From the IMG/VR virus record IMGVR_UViG_3300020192_000061, positions 1-30,056 of that record: a stretch of DNA of 30,056 nt. One strand, 5' to 3'. Numbering within the stretch: position 1 is the stretch's first letter; the number at the start of each line of letters is the position of its first letter. Below are positions 1-6,711 of the stretch, piece by piece. Under the pieces are notes generated by a model, which saw nothing but the letters and a program-made list of their open reading frames with translations, did not search any database and had not been told where the DNA came from. A program made the translations under genes and the position numbers. The DNA is from a virus.

Positions 1-68
1 TAATTCTTCTATATGGTTATATGTGTTATAGAAAACATATATAGCAGACAAAATCACTAGGAGAGAGT
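1..68 (+). promoter_or_regulatory. AT-rich upstream region with nested dyads
   Basis: This AT-rich stretch precedes the first plus-strand gene. It contains inverted repeats: ttctat at 7-12 pairs with atagaa at 28-33, and tatatg at 18-23 pairs with catata at 36-41. A Shine-Dalgarno sequence (aggagagag) lies just before the ATG at 69. No clean -35/-10 pair is visible, so the region may be an operator or a promoter of unknown type. Its segment 32-44 is nearly identical to 12741-12753. Confidence 0.35.
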
Positions 69-515
69 ATGTTGAAAAACCCGTACGATGCCCACCCCAC
101 TGTGGCGGTGCTGGCAGAAATAAAGAAACTTGAGCTTATGCTTGCAATGGAGGGCGTCCTTCTTGTCAAACAAGCGTTTGTCGTTGAAATTATGGAGGTG
201 CGCATAAAAAAGGCGCGTGAATCGCTAGCTAGCCGTTTTGACGGACCCGTCACGGCTGTGGTCGATGTTCGCAATAACATCAGTCAGCTCATGCTGGAAA
301 CGTACCACATCGTGGTTACAGACTACGCCCCGCGCGTTGGTGGACGGTGGATTCAGGGTGATGGTTATTACGTTGGGGTGAATCCTGACAGCCCGCTCCA
401 CACATGGCTATCGAATGCCCATCTTGATGATGACGTTGAGGCGTTCCTCATTGAGCTTCGTAACCGAAGCGTCGCAGTTGACTTGAACACCAAATTCTGG
501 GAAATTCCATTTTAG
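69..515 (+). CDS. hypothetical protein, 148 aa
   Basis: First gene of the plus-strand operon. The ATG follows an aggagagag ribosome binding site at good spacing. The N-terminal half (about residues 12-60) is rich in Leu, Glu, Lys and Met and is likely helical. The C-terminal half has mixed strand-like segments (ETYHIVVTDYAPRVGGRW, then EIPF at the end). There is no signal peptide or membrane segment. I do not recognise the family. It ends 9 bases before the next start, so the two are probably co-transcribed. Confidence 0.75.
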   Translation: MLKNPYDAHPTVAVLAEIKKLELMLAMEGVLLVKQAFVVEIMEVRIKKARESLASRFDGPVTAVVDVRNNISQLMLETYHIVVTDYAPRVGGRWIQGDGYYVGVNPDSPLHTWLSNAHLDDDVEAFLIELRNRSVAVDLNTKFWEIPF

Positions 516-536
516 GAGGCAACAATGGCAAACGAC
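513..536 (+). repeat. 24-bp translation-initiation repeat, copy 1
   Basis: The segment from the Shine-Dalgarno taggaggc through the first codons (Met-Ala-Asn-Asp) of the gene at 525 is identical over 24 bases to 850-873, which plays the same role for the gene at 862. The identity stops sharply on both sides. Confidence 0.9.
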
Positions 537-830
537 GACGGCAACAGTGAAATCTGGGACAAGTCCAATGTGTCTGTTGATGGGCATTGCGAAGGTGGCG
601 TTCCTACATTCTCGGTAAACAACACCAGTGAACGTGGCGGTGGTGACATGCAAGGCGCAGTAGAATATCGCGTCTTTGTGGATGGCACACAGCAGATTAC
701 TGGCACGTTGCAATTGTTGGGTGGCGAAACACGCAACTTTAGCTTCCCAGAATATGGGGTTGACCCAGTGCGTTTAGTGCGTTTAGAAGTAGACCAACGC
801 CCCGGACATCCCGGCGTCGGCGCGGAATAA
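525..830 (+). CDS. small secreted-type beta domain protein with VDQRPGHPG motif, 101 aa
   Basis: A single compact domain. The middle reads as a beta-sandwich (FSVNNTS, then AVEYRVFVDGTQ, GTLQLLGGETRNFSF) and the end carries RLVRLEVDQRPGHPG. From memory, domains with VTNTG...YRVY.DG...G.LQL..GES...LEVDQRPGHPG occur as C-terminal repeats of extracellular proteins, mainly in Chloroflexota. Here the domain stands alone, with no signal peptide and no partner domain, which is odd for a normally exported module. It could be a virion-surface or adhesion module, or a cytoplasmic protein recruited from the host. Strong aggaggc ribosome binding site 5 bases before the ATG. Function unknown. Confidence 0.75.
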   Translation: MANDDGNSEIWDKSNVSVDGHCEGGVPTFSVNNTSERGGGDMQGAVEYRVFVDGTQQITGTLQLLGGETRNFSFPEYGVDPVRLVRLEVDQRPGHPGVGAE

Positions 831-849
831 TTGTGTGAATATCAAATCA

Positions 850-873
850 TAGGAGGCAACAATGGCAAACGAC
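850..873 (+). repeat. 24-bp translation-initiation repeat, copy 2
   Basis: Exact copy of 513-536, again covering Shine-Dalgarno, start codon and the codons for Met-Ala-Asn-Asp. The downstream coding sequences of the two genes are otherwise unrelated, so the shared piece is the initiation cassette rather than a duplicated gene. Confidence 0.9.
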
Positions 874-1560
874 CGCTACACAATAGACCTGCAAGGGAAA
901 GAATATCGGCTAGTGGCGGGGCGCGTGTTAGATTTTAGACGCGCGCACCCAAATGGCGCAATCAAAACTGAAATGCTGATTGCTGATGGCGAGCGTTACA
1001 CATTCAAAGCCACCGTGATAAGCGGTGACGGTTGTGTTCTGGCAGTCGCGCATGGCGAATGCCTACGTTCAGAAGTTAAAGGCAAAGTGACCCCACTCGA
1101 AAAAGCCGAGACTAAGGCAATTGGTCGCGCGTTGGGGCTGGCTGGCTTCGGCACTGATGACATTAACGATGATGCGGACGGGGAACAGATTGCTGATTCC
1201 CCTATCGCCACTAAATCTAAATCTTCGCCACGCACCGACAAACCGACAGTTGCAGAAAATGCATCCTTTGAGGGCGAGCTATCCGACTTTTACCTGCACA
1301 CGGATAAACACGGCAAACCCCACTTGGCTTGTAGCGCAAGCTACGCTGGTGGCGCATCTAAGCTCATTCTGTTTCACCAAAAGGCGCACGCCTTTGGCAT
1401 CCCCGACGATGTTCGTGATGCAATCCTTCGCGGGGATGTGTACGCTGTACCCGGTGTGCCAGTTCTGGCAACCCTCGTAAAAAAGGGAGCCTTCGTCAAT
1501 TTTGACACAGTCCTCGTGGTCGGCGAAAACTGGCAAATCGTAGCGAAGGAGCGTGAATAG
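862..1560 (+). CDS. putative ssDNA-annealing/recombination-like protein (ETKAIGRAL motif), 232 aa
   Basis: The N-terminal domain (residues 1-100) has a strand-rich start (DRYTIDLQGKEYRLVAGRVL), a conserved HPNGAIKTE segment, a GHGE-like HGEC segment and the hallmark PLEKAETKAIGRALGLAGFG at 78-97. Phage and plasmid proteins with an EKAET.AIGRAL motif resemble Rad52/ERF-type single-strand annealing proteins, but exact family membership cannot be settled by eye. A charged linker (about 101-135) leads to a second domain (about 136-230, FEGELSDFYLHTDKHGKPHL ... VLVVGENW) that looks beta-rich and could be an OB-like or nucleic-acid-binding unit. The stop codon directly abuts the ATG of the actin-like gene, which implies translational coupling. 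Confidence 0.55.
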   Translation: MANDRYTIDLQGKEYRLVAGRVLDFRRAHPNGAIKTEMLIADGERYTFKATVISGDGCVLAVAHGECLRSEVKGKVTPLEKAETKAIGRALGLAGFGTDDINDDADGEQIADSPIATKSKSSPRTDKPTVAENASFEGELSDFYLHTDKHGKPHLACSASYAGGASKLILFHQKAHAFGIPDDVRDAILRGDVYAVPGVPVLATLVKKGAFVNFDTVLVVGENWQIVAKERE

Positions 1561-2649
1561 ATGGTCACCCCCATATCGGTCGATGCTGGAAACGCTGGGA
1601 CTAAAATCTCGGCGTTGGTTAACGGAAAGATTCACGACTATTTCATGCCGTCCTTCTGCGTCCCATTGACTCGTTCGCAGTGGGATAACGTGGTCGCACG
1701 GAGCGAGCAGACGGGGGATTATGCCGTTATCAATGGCATCCCGTTTGCGTTTGGCAGAACCGCCCTACAATATTCTCTAATTGGTACTCGTGATGTAGCC
1801 CGGTATACACGCGATTTTCTTGGAGCAATTCTCGCGTTCGGGTGCGCCCGATTAAAAGTGTCTGGGCAAATATCTGCAATGGTTCTGCATCCCCCACGCA
1901 ACATTGCGTTCCGTAAACAGATTTACAATGCGGTGTCGGGGGCGTTTGAGGTCGTCACTTATCACGGGCAAACCCGCAAATCACGCAAATCTAGCATCCA
2001 AGTGGGAGCCGTCACTACCTTAGATGAACCTTTGGGCGGGTTAACTCGCGCGATGCTCGGTGACAGTTGGTTAACCAACAAACCCGTACCCGACCCGCGA
2101 TTCAAGGGAATCAAGAATCTGCTGGTTATAGACGTGGGAGGGCATACTACCGATGGGGTGGGAATTGCAGACAACCATGTTATAGTCGAGAGTTTCGTGA
2201 GCGTCCCGCTGGGGGTGAATGGGTTGATGAACAGCGTTCGCGAGTACATCAACAATACTCAAAATGAACTCGTGACGATGGCAAATAATCCCCACTTTGA
2301 TGACGCGGTTCTGATGCAAGCGTTCCGCGACCGCTTTATCCAAATCGGTGGACACCAAATTGAGCTTGCCCCAAAATTGGTGGAACTATTTACCGCTCTA
2401 GCGAACAACGTATCTATGCTCATGAAGACGTCCGAATATGCGTCGTCGCAGGGCTTGGTGATAACGGGCGGTGGCGGTGCGCTTATTGAGTCATTTTTGA
2501 GAGTACAACATAAGCCGTTTTTCGGCAGCAACATCTTTCTCGCGGAAACCCCGAAAGACATGGCGTTCGCAAATGCACGTGGCGGGTTGGCAATCCTTGC
2601 CATGAGCCAAACTATGGGCAAGAATCGTAGGGGGGTCTCGAATGGCTAA
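1561..2649 (+). CDS. parM-like: ParM/Alp-type actin-like ATPase, 362 aa
   Basis: Actin-fold ATPase motifs are in the expected order. Phosphate-1 loop is DAGNAGTK at residues 8-15, phosphate-2 is IDVGGHTTDG at 190-199, and the adenosine loop is ITGGGG at 301-306. Length fits plasmid ParM/StbA and Alp proteins (about 320-370 aa). Family members form filaments that push or pull DNA molecules when bridged by an adaptor bound to a centromere. The small gene that follows with an 8-base overlap is the obvious adaptor candidate. The ribosome binding site aaggag lies inside the end of the preceding gene. MreB is excluded by length, motifs and context. Possible roles are stable inheritance of a plasmid prophage, or intracellular DNA transport as described for AlpC of the Corynebacterium prophage CGP3. 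Confidence 0.85.
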   Translation: MVTPISVDAGNAGTKISALVNGKIHDYFMPSFCVPLTRSQWDNVVARSEQTGDYAVINGIPFAFGRTALQYSLIGTRDVARYTRDFLGAILAFGCARLKVSGQISAMVLHPPRNIAFRKQIYNAVSGAFEVVTYHGQTRKSRKSSIQVGAVTTLDEPLGGLTRAMLGDSWLTNKPVPDPRFKGIKNLLVIDVGGHTTDGVGIADNHVIVESFVSVPLGVNGLMNSVREYINNTQNELVTMANNPHFDDAVLMQAFRDRFIQIGGHQIELAPKLVELFTALANNVSMLMKTSEYASSQGLVITGGGGALIESFLRVQHKPFFGSNIFLAETPKDMAFANARGGLAILAMSQTMGKNRRGVSNG

Positions 2650-3034
2650 AAACACACGCCACGTTCAGGCACAATTTAATCTGAAAAACCCCACCGAGCT
2701 AGTGGCTTTGGCGAACCTTGACGCGATGCTTGCGCAAGGCAAGGGCAATCGTGAGGTTATCACACTCGCGCTTTACAACCTGAACCCGTCTCAATATTCT
2801 GGTGGTGACCGTGAAATCGCTGATTATATTGTTGAGTCCACCGCATCAGCGGTACGCAAAATTTTAGAGAACACTCTGAAAGACCATACCGCCGAACTGC
2901 TGAAAGCGCTATCCGAACGCGGGTATCAAATTACCAACGAGCAGGGTTCGGCGGTTGATGACGGCGAGTTAAATGATTTTGCGGTTGATTTTCTAGAGTC
3001 TATGGGAGACCGGTTATATCAATTCGGGGAGTAG
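2642..3034 (+). CDS. ParR-like small adaptor candidate, 130 aa
   Basis: Starts inside the end of the actin-like gene, with an aggggg-type ribosome binding site. The N-terminus is basic (MAKNTRHVQAQFNLKN), then helices (PTELVALANLDAMLAQGKGNREVITLALYNL) that could form a ribbon-helix-helix or similar DNA-binding unit. The C-terminal half is acidic (EQGSAVDDGELNDFAVDFLESMGDRL). A basic DNA-binding N-terminus and an acidic C-terminal tail binding the filament is the usual ParR/AlpA design, and position after parM is typical. Sequence similarity to a named ParR family is not evident, so the assignment rests on context. Confidence 0.6.
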   Translation: MAKNTRHVQAQFNLKNPTELVALANLDAMLAQGKGNREVITLALYNLNPSQYSGGDREIADYIVESTASAVRKILENTLKDHTAELLKALSERGYQITNEQGSAVDDGELNDFAVDFLESMGDRLYQFGE

Positions 3035-3047
3035 CAAAAAAGTTTGA

Positions 3048-3065
3048 TGCCCCTATGACGGGGCA
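3048..3065 (+). other. small GC-rich hairpin after the parMR-like pair
   Basis: tgcccc at 3048-3053 and ggggca at 3060-3065 can pair around a six-base loop. It lies in the 107-bp gap between the ParR-like gene and the ASCH gene. No run of T follows on the plus strand, so a rho-independent terminator is unlikely. It may be an mRNA-processing or stabilising hairpin. The gap is also the only candidate place next to the cassette for a parC-like site, but no iterons are visible in it. Confidence 0.4.
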
Positions 3066-3141
3066 ATTGGGGTAAGAAAGTCACTCCAGCGCAACAATAC
3101 CCAAAATCAGTATACATCAAAAATGAGGAACGGAGAATACA

Positions 3142-3564
3142 ATGATATTTGAACACACGCAAAAAGTTCTAAGTGGGGAAACGACGCAAACATCGCGTTT
3201 GATTAAATCCGATACAGAGGCAGTGCTTGACGGGATTGCTATTGTATCGGTTATGCAAAACAATCGCTATCAATACCGCGTGGGCGCAACGTACCGAGTA
3301 CAACCCGCGCGCGGGCAGGGGGGCGTTCAACGGATTAGAATCGTGCAGATACAAAACCGTGATGTTCGCTATTTTGATGAGAGCGACATCGCCCGCGAGG
3401 GATTTGGTTCATACGACGAGTTTATCAAAGCGTGGGCAACCATGCACGACGTCGCACTCGTAAAAGGGTTTGACCTAACCGGCATAACGCCTGATTACCT
3501 GTACCAACGCCCGCATGACCGTTATCAAGCGTGGGTTTTAGTGTTTGAATTGGTGCGCTCATGA
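3142..3564 (+). CDS. ASCH/PUA-like domain protein, 140 aa
   Basis: The N-terminus MIFEHTQKVLSGETTQTSRLI matches the typical ASCH opening (a helix with K.I..G.KTQT.R). It is followed by the YRVGATYRVQPARGQ strand region, GGVQRIRIVQIQNRDVRYFDESDIAREGF, and a final strand WVLVFELV. ASCH domains are PUA-like folds thought to bind RNA or modified nucleotides and are frequent in phage accessory regions. The ATG follows an acggag ribosome binding site at about 7 bases. The last codons overlap the next start by four bases (ATGA), so translation is coupled. Confidence 0.8.
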   Translation: MIFEHTQKVLSGETTQTSRLIKSDTEAVLDGIAIVSVMQNNRYQYRVGATYRVQPARGQGGVQRIRIVQIQNRDVRYFDESDIAREGFGSYDEFIKAWATMHDVALVKGFDLTGITPDYLYQRPHDRYQAWVLVFELVRS

Positions 3565-3923
3565 TAAACATTAACGCGCTGGCAGAGACACCGCCAAAAT
3601 CTGCTACTTTGCTCTCCCCGCACATGGAGCGCATCAGCAACATTCACGACACCTACATGGCGCACTTCGGCATAGACGGCACACCGTTTCTGTGTAGCAT
3701 TAACAACAGCGTTGTTGTCGTGAACCATGTTACTTTGCGGTTGGTATTCCAAGACCGTTTTTACATCGTCCAACTTGGCGAGCTTCTAGACCACTCTGCT
3801 ATGAGTGAAAAGTTCTACGCTCATCTCAAAGGGAAGGAATTTCTCATACAGGGGTGGTCATTTTATTCCATCAATTTAGTAAATGTATCGCTGTTCGAAA
3901 ACAAGGAGAATGATGATGACTAA
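3561..3923 (+). CDS. hypothetical protein, 120 aa
   Basis: Starts by ATGA overlap with the ASCH gene. Mixed alpha/beta composition (FLCSINNSVVVVNHVTLRLVFQDRFYIVQLGEL in the middle, EFLIQGWSFYSINLVNVSLF near the end) and an acidic tail (ENKENDDD). No motifs, signal peptide or membrane segments that I recognise. Its tail overlaps the start of the next gene, so it belongs to the same polycistronic unit. Confidence 0.7.
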   Translation: MININALAETPPKSATLLSPHMERISNIHDTYMAHFGIDGTPFLCSINNSVVVVNHVTLRLVFQDRFYIVQLGELLDHSAMSEKFYAHLKGKEFLIQGWSFYSINLVNVSLFENKENDDD

Positions 3924-4548
3924 CTTGCAGTGGATGCTAGAACAAGAGGCTTATGGCTTCGCAGAACGCAAAGACATTGAAAGCGCAATAAAAATCGTGG
4001 ACATCCTAAAGGTGCTTGGCGTACCTGAAGAAGAAATTGCAGAACTAAGAAATAAAGTAGGGTTAACCTACCTGAAGCGTTGTAAAGAAGTCAAGTTTGG
4101 CATTGTTCCCCCGTATGCTTTGCACACCGCGACGGTAGACGCCGACGATGAACATGAAAGTGATGACAATCAATACATTGGGCTTAGTCCGTATGCGCTA
4201 CAGACATTTCAGGTGAGTAGACCTATCTATTATAAAGAACTTCGTAACAAGAAGGTACTCTTCCCACAAAACGGAAAGTGGTACTATGTGAGCCTCAAAG
4301 ACGGCGGGGACTACGGGGGGCGCGTTATACATGCGCATGATGGCGTGTATTGGGTGATTCCGTTCTTTAACCTTGAGAGAATCAAGATGCTAGCACAAGA
4401 GCATATTCGGGAACTTGGCGACGTAAATTCCCACGTTTGGGAACGACCAGAGAATTTTTGGACGAAACCGGCGGAATGCGAATACGTCCAGCATGTAGAA
4501 ACCAAACTAGCCGTAAAACACTACGGGTTGCCCTACGCTTCTTTTTAA
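3916..4548 (+). CDS. hypothetical protein, about 210 aa
   Basis: The frame is open from 3883. The best start is the third of three consecutive ATGs at 3910, 3913 and 3916, which sits about 7 bases after aaggag. The N-terminal part (NLQWMLEQEAYGFAERKDIESA ... VPEEEIAELRNKVG) is helical. The rest (from about residue 90) contains strand-rich and aromatic segments such as KWYYVSLKDGGDYGGRVIHAHDGVYWVIPFFNLERI. No family is recognised. It overlaps the preceding stop by 8 bases. An 84-bp gap follows with no visible feature other than the next ribosome binding site. Confidence 0.7.
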   Translation: MTNLQWMLEQEAYGFAERKDIESAIKIVDILKVLGVPEEEIAELRNKVGLTYLKRCKEVKFGIVPPYALHTATVDADDEHESDDNQYIGLSPYALQTFQVSRPIYYKELRNKKVLFPQNGKWYYVSLKDGGDYGGRVIHAHDGVYWVIPFFNLERIKMLAQEHIRELGDVNSHVWERPENFWTKPAECEYVQHVETKLAVKHYGLPYASF

Positions 4549-4632
4549 TTCCAACCCGAATAAGTGTGCCGAGCATCACATGAAACTGCTCAATTGACAA
4601 ATTATTGCCCGAATGGGCGGATGAGGAATACA

Positions 4633-4935
4633 ATGGACGCAAGCGAATTTTGTTTTGTGTGTGGAACACCGGGATTTTTCCCAGCAGAGGATAACCTACT
4701 CTGCCCCGATTGTACGCGCGTGCATGCGACGCAACCGGTAGATGATGAGCCTTACTTTGGCGAAGAAACAGACGCCATGTTTCCAGAGTTTCTTCATGAG
4801 TGCATGATGCACGGGGAGTTCAGTTCAGCGTACAGTTTTTTGTGTCCAGAGTGTCGTGCGCAGATGTTGGTGATGGCGATGGCGCAGACATTAACCCTTC
4901 GTCCAGCGTGGAGCTGTGGGTGCGCTTCACACTAA
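4633..4935 (+). CDS. small double zinc-ribbon protein, 100 aa
   Basis: The frame is open from 4564, but the supported start is the ATG at 4633 preceded by gagga. Two pairs of metal-binding motifs are visible: FCFVCGTPG with LLCPDCTRVH near the N-terminus, and FLCPECRAQM with SCGCAS at the C-terminus, giving eight likely Zn ligands (CxxC, CxxC, CxxC, CxC). Between them is an acidic stretch (VDDEPYFGEETDAMFPEF). Small zinc ribbons in phages often bind nucleic acid or host transcription proteins. No specific role can be assigned. Confidence 0.7.
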   Translation: MDASEFCFVCGTPGFFPAEDNLLCPDCTRVHATQPVDDEPYFGEETDAMFPEFLHECMMHGEFSSAYSFLCPECRAQMLVMAMAQTLTLRPAWSCGCASH

Positions 4936-5099
4936 ACGCGGTTGGGTGCGCGATGTTTGCGCCCCACATGGCAGAGCGTCCGATAGTTTCGCTAAGCGAC
5001 CTGAAAGATTTTGACGGCGCAGAGCTGACTTTCTTCGGCTTTAAGGTTTACACACTCGATTTAACCGACACATTAGTTTGCATTGGAGAGATGGAATGA
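4908..5099 (+). CDS. small hypothetical protein, about 63 aa
   Basis: A small frame between two zinc-ribbon genes, linked to the next gene by an ATGA overlap at 5096-5099. The start is uncertain: GTG at 4908 gives VELWVRFTLNAVGC..., and ATG at 4953 gives MFAPHMAERPIVSLSDL... with 48 residues. The C-terminal part (LTFFGFKVYTLDLTDTLVCIGEME) is strand-like. The frame extends upstream inside the previous gene, but that portion reads as out-of-frame sequence. Coupling to its neighbour is the main evidence that it is real. Confidence 0.5.
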   Translation: MELWVRFTLNAVGCAMFAPHMAERPIVSLSDLKDFDGAELTFFGFKVYTLDLTDTLVCIGEME

Positions 5100-5320
5100 C
5101 GATAAATGATGTGAAAGAAGCGCATGCGCGCGCAGTTGTACGTCGGAGCTTGGTCTACCCTGAAACTCTAACGTCATGGTGTCCGCGATGTGGGGTAATG
5201 ACCGACATTCCTCACAAAAAAACGGTGACGTTACGGAATAACATGCTCGTTCAGGCTTATGAGGGGCATTGCGGGTGTGGAACAGTTGTGACCGATTATC
5301 TATTTAGAGAGGATTCGTAA
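5096..5320 (+). CDS. small zinc-ribbon protein, 74 aa
   Basis: Start chosen at the ATGA overlap with the previous stop, with ggagag upstream, rather than the in-frame ATG at 5078. One zinc ribbon is visible: TSWCPRCGVM near residue 27 and GHCGCGTVV near residue 60, with strands between (KKTVTLRNNMLVQAYEG). The N-terminus is a charged helix (INDVKEAHARAVVRRS). This is the second zinc-ribbon gene in 700 bp, so the pair may act on the same process. Function unknown. Confidence 0.7.
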   Translation: MTINDVKEAHARAVVRRSLVYPETLTSWCPRCGVMTDIPHKKTVTLRNNMLVQAYEGHCGCGTVVTDYLFREDS

Positions 5321-5646
5321 TGAGCGATGACGCTATCCGCGTATTTTTACGCCAAGACAGAACCACCACGACACAGATAAACGAAGCCGTCGCTGTGACT
5401 AACACATCGTTATCGAGACAAACACCACCCATGTGGATTATGACCGTCGTAGGGTCAAACATCGGGGTGTATGTCGTACTGAAGAATAATGACATCCGCC
5501 CGCGACTTGATGAGGCGCATGAACTCGCAATCAACATCCTGAAAACGATGGGGATTACATCGGGCTATCGAAGACACTATAACGGCGGGGGATTGGTGTG
5601 TTATACTACACGAAAGTTCAGAAACATAGAGGACACTACAAAATGA
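5320..5646 (+). CDS. hypothetical protein, 108 aa
   Basis: The ATG shares one base with the preceding stop (TAATG), and its end overlaps the next start by four bases. A predicted alpha/beta protein: a helix (IRVFLRQDRTTTTQINEAVAV), strands (PPMWIMTVVGSNIGVYVVLKN), a helix (RLDEAHELAINILKTMGI), and a C-terminal basic segment (CYTTRKFRNIEDTTK). No recognised motif. Confidence 0.7.
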   Translation: MSDDAIRVFLRQDRTTTTQINEAVAVTNTSLSRQTPPMWIMTVVGSNIGVYVVLKNNDIRPRLDEAHELAINILKTMGITSGYRRHYNGGGLVCYTTRKFRNIEDTTK

Positions 5647-6065
5647 AACAGTTAAACGCAATCCAGCTTTTGATTCTATTGTTGTTTGTGATGCTATTCT
5701 CGTTTACGACCCTAGCACAAGACCCAACCCCCACCGCCGAAGGCGCGGTAGTTGGTGATAGTGACGTAGTGGTTATAGCCCCCGAAGAAGTCGCCAATGT
5801 TGAGGCGAGCGTTCTCACCTACATTCTCATGGCAGCCAGCGCGCTAATCGGTGTTTTGGTTGGTGGCGGTGGCGTGTTGGCAGTACTATCACGCGCCCGT
5901 AATGACGAGGCACTATTGACCGCATTGGAGGGGTTGGCTAAAAGCGTTCCGCCCGAATTGGCTGCGCGACTTTTAGAAGTTATCGAAAACATCAGCGTAG
6001 GTCTAGAAGTCGCTGAAGAAGTCTTAGACGACATTCCGTTTGCAGACAAGCCTCGCGACAACTAA
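5643..6065 (+). CDS. membrane protein with signal peptide and one TM, 140 aa
   Basis: Start set at 5643 (ATGA overlap, gagga upstream) although the frame is open from 5598. The N-terminus MKQLNAIQLLILLLFVMLFS is a typical signal peptide, with a likely cleavage at TLA-QD. A short Pro/Thr/acidic segment follows. A second hydrophobic helix lies at about residues 59-84 (LTYILMAASALIGVLVGGGG...). The C-terminal 50 residues are charged and helical (ELAARLLEVIENISVGLEVAEEVLDDI). Two hydrophobic segments in a small phage protein at an operon end would fit a holin or accessory lysis protein, but no endolysin is nearby and this is only a guess. Confidence 0.7.
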   Translation: MKQLNAIQLLILLLFVMLFSFTTLAQDPTPTAEGAVVGDSDVVVIAPEEVANVEASVLTYILMAASALIGVLVGGGGVLAVLSRARNDEALLTALEGLAKSVPPELAARLLEVIENISVGLEVAEEVLDDIPFADKPRDN

Positions 6066-6079
6066 CACGCAACAAAAAA

Positions 6080-6100
6080 AGCCCCCTAATTCAGGGGGCT
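6080..6100 (-). terminator. rho-independent terminator of the late operon
   Basis: Eight-base-pair stem (agccccct at 6080-6087 with agggggct at 6093-6100) with a five-base loop. Read on the minus strand it is followed directly by a run of seven T (complement of 6074-6080). The stop codon of the last late gene (6091-6093) lies within the loop and 3' arm, so termination begins inside the gene end. On the plus strand only a poor T-rich stretch follows, so it favours the minus-strand operon. Confidence 0.85.
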
Positions 6101-6711
6101 TCGGGGTCTTCTTCTGATGTACCTATCGCAATTGTAGGTCGTGGCATATTCGGATTAATCGCAACAGGTTTCACCATTCTTTCCTTCATGACACCGTTTA
6201 TTGTTTCAATCACCGCAATCCGAGCTTCTGTGAGTGCGTTTGTTAGGGTGCTGATAGCGTTCATCTGGTCATTGTTGACGGATTTCAATGCTGTGATACC
6301 CTCGTTAATGCTAGCTAGCGCGCTGATTAGCGGGTTCATTTCACCCCGTACGCTATCCTCAAACACATCAAATTTAGCAGTTAAAACTTGGAACTCTATT
6401 TTACGTTCCTCATCGCGATGTTTCGATACGGCGGTTTGCTCATCACGCCATTCTCGTATCTGCGCATTTAATCCTATTAGCGCATCAGTCTGTTGGGTGA
6501 TAACTCCGCCCTGCCTGTCTGCGATGACCATTGCCTTCGACACCATTTCCGCGCTTAGTTGGCTTGATAATTGCTGTGCGTTTGCGGATGCGTTCTGCGA
6601 GTCTGACACCCGCTTATTCATCAAAACGAATTGGCGTGTAAGCCAAACAATCACACCGATTAAGATGCTGATGATTCCTACCTGCTCAAGTGCTATCTGC
6701 TCAAGTTGCAT
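6091..6711 (-). CDS. N-terminally membrane-anchored coiled-coil protein, 206 aa
   Basis: The best start is the second Met (6711), which has gagggg about 7 bases upstream and overlaps the previous gene by 11 bases. A single transmembrane helix lies at about residues 10-27 (VGIISILIGVIVWLTRQ). The rest is largely alpha-helical coiled coil rich in Gln, Ser, Ala and Glu (about 30-180), ending in a Pro-rich tail. Last gene of the late operon, after the fibre. Candidate roles are an accessory lysis protein or an inner-membrane component acting late, but no family is recognised. Confidence 0.65.
   Translation of the reverse strand: MQLEQIALEQVGIISILIGVIVWLTRQFVLMNKRVSDSQNASANAQQLSSQLSAEMVSKAMVIADRQGGVITQQTDALIGLNAQIREWRDEQTAVSKHRDEERKIEFQVLTAKFDVFEDSVRGEMNPLISALASINEGITALKSVNNDQMNAISTLTNALTEARIAVIETINGVMKERMVKPVAINPNMPRPTIAIGTSEEDPEAP

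Noticed and set aside
3048-3065. Rho-independent terminator after the ParR-like gene
   Set aside because: The stem is only 6 bp and no T run follows on the plus strand.
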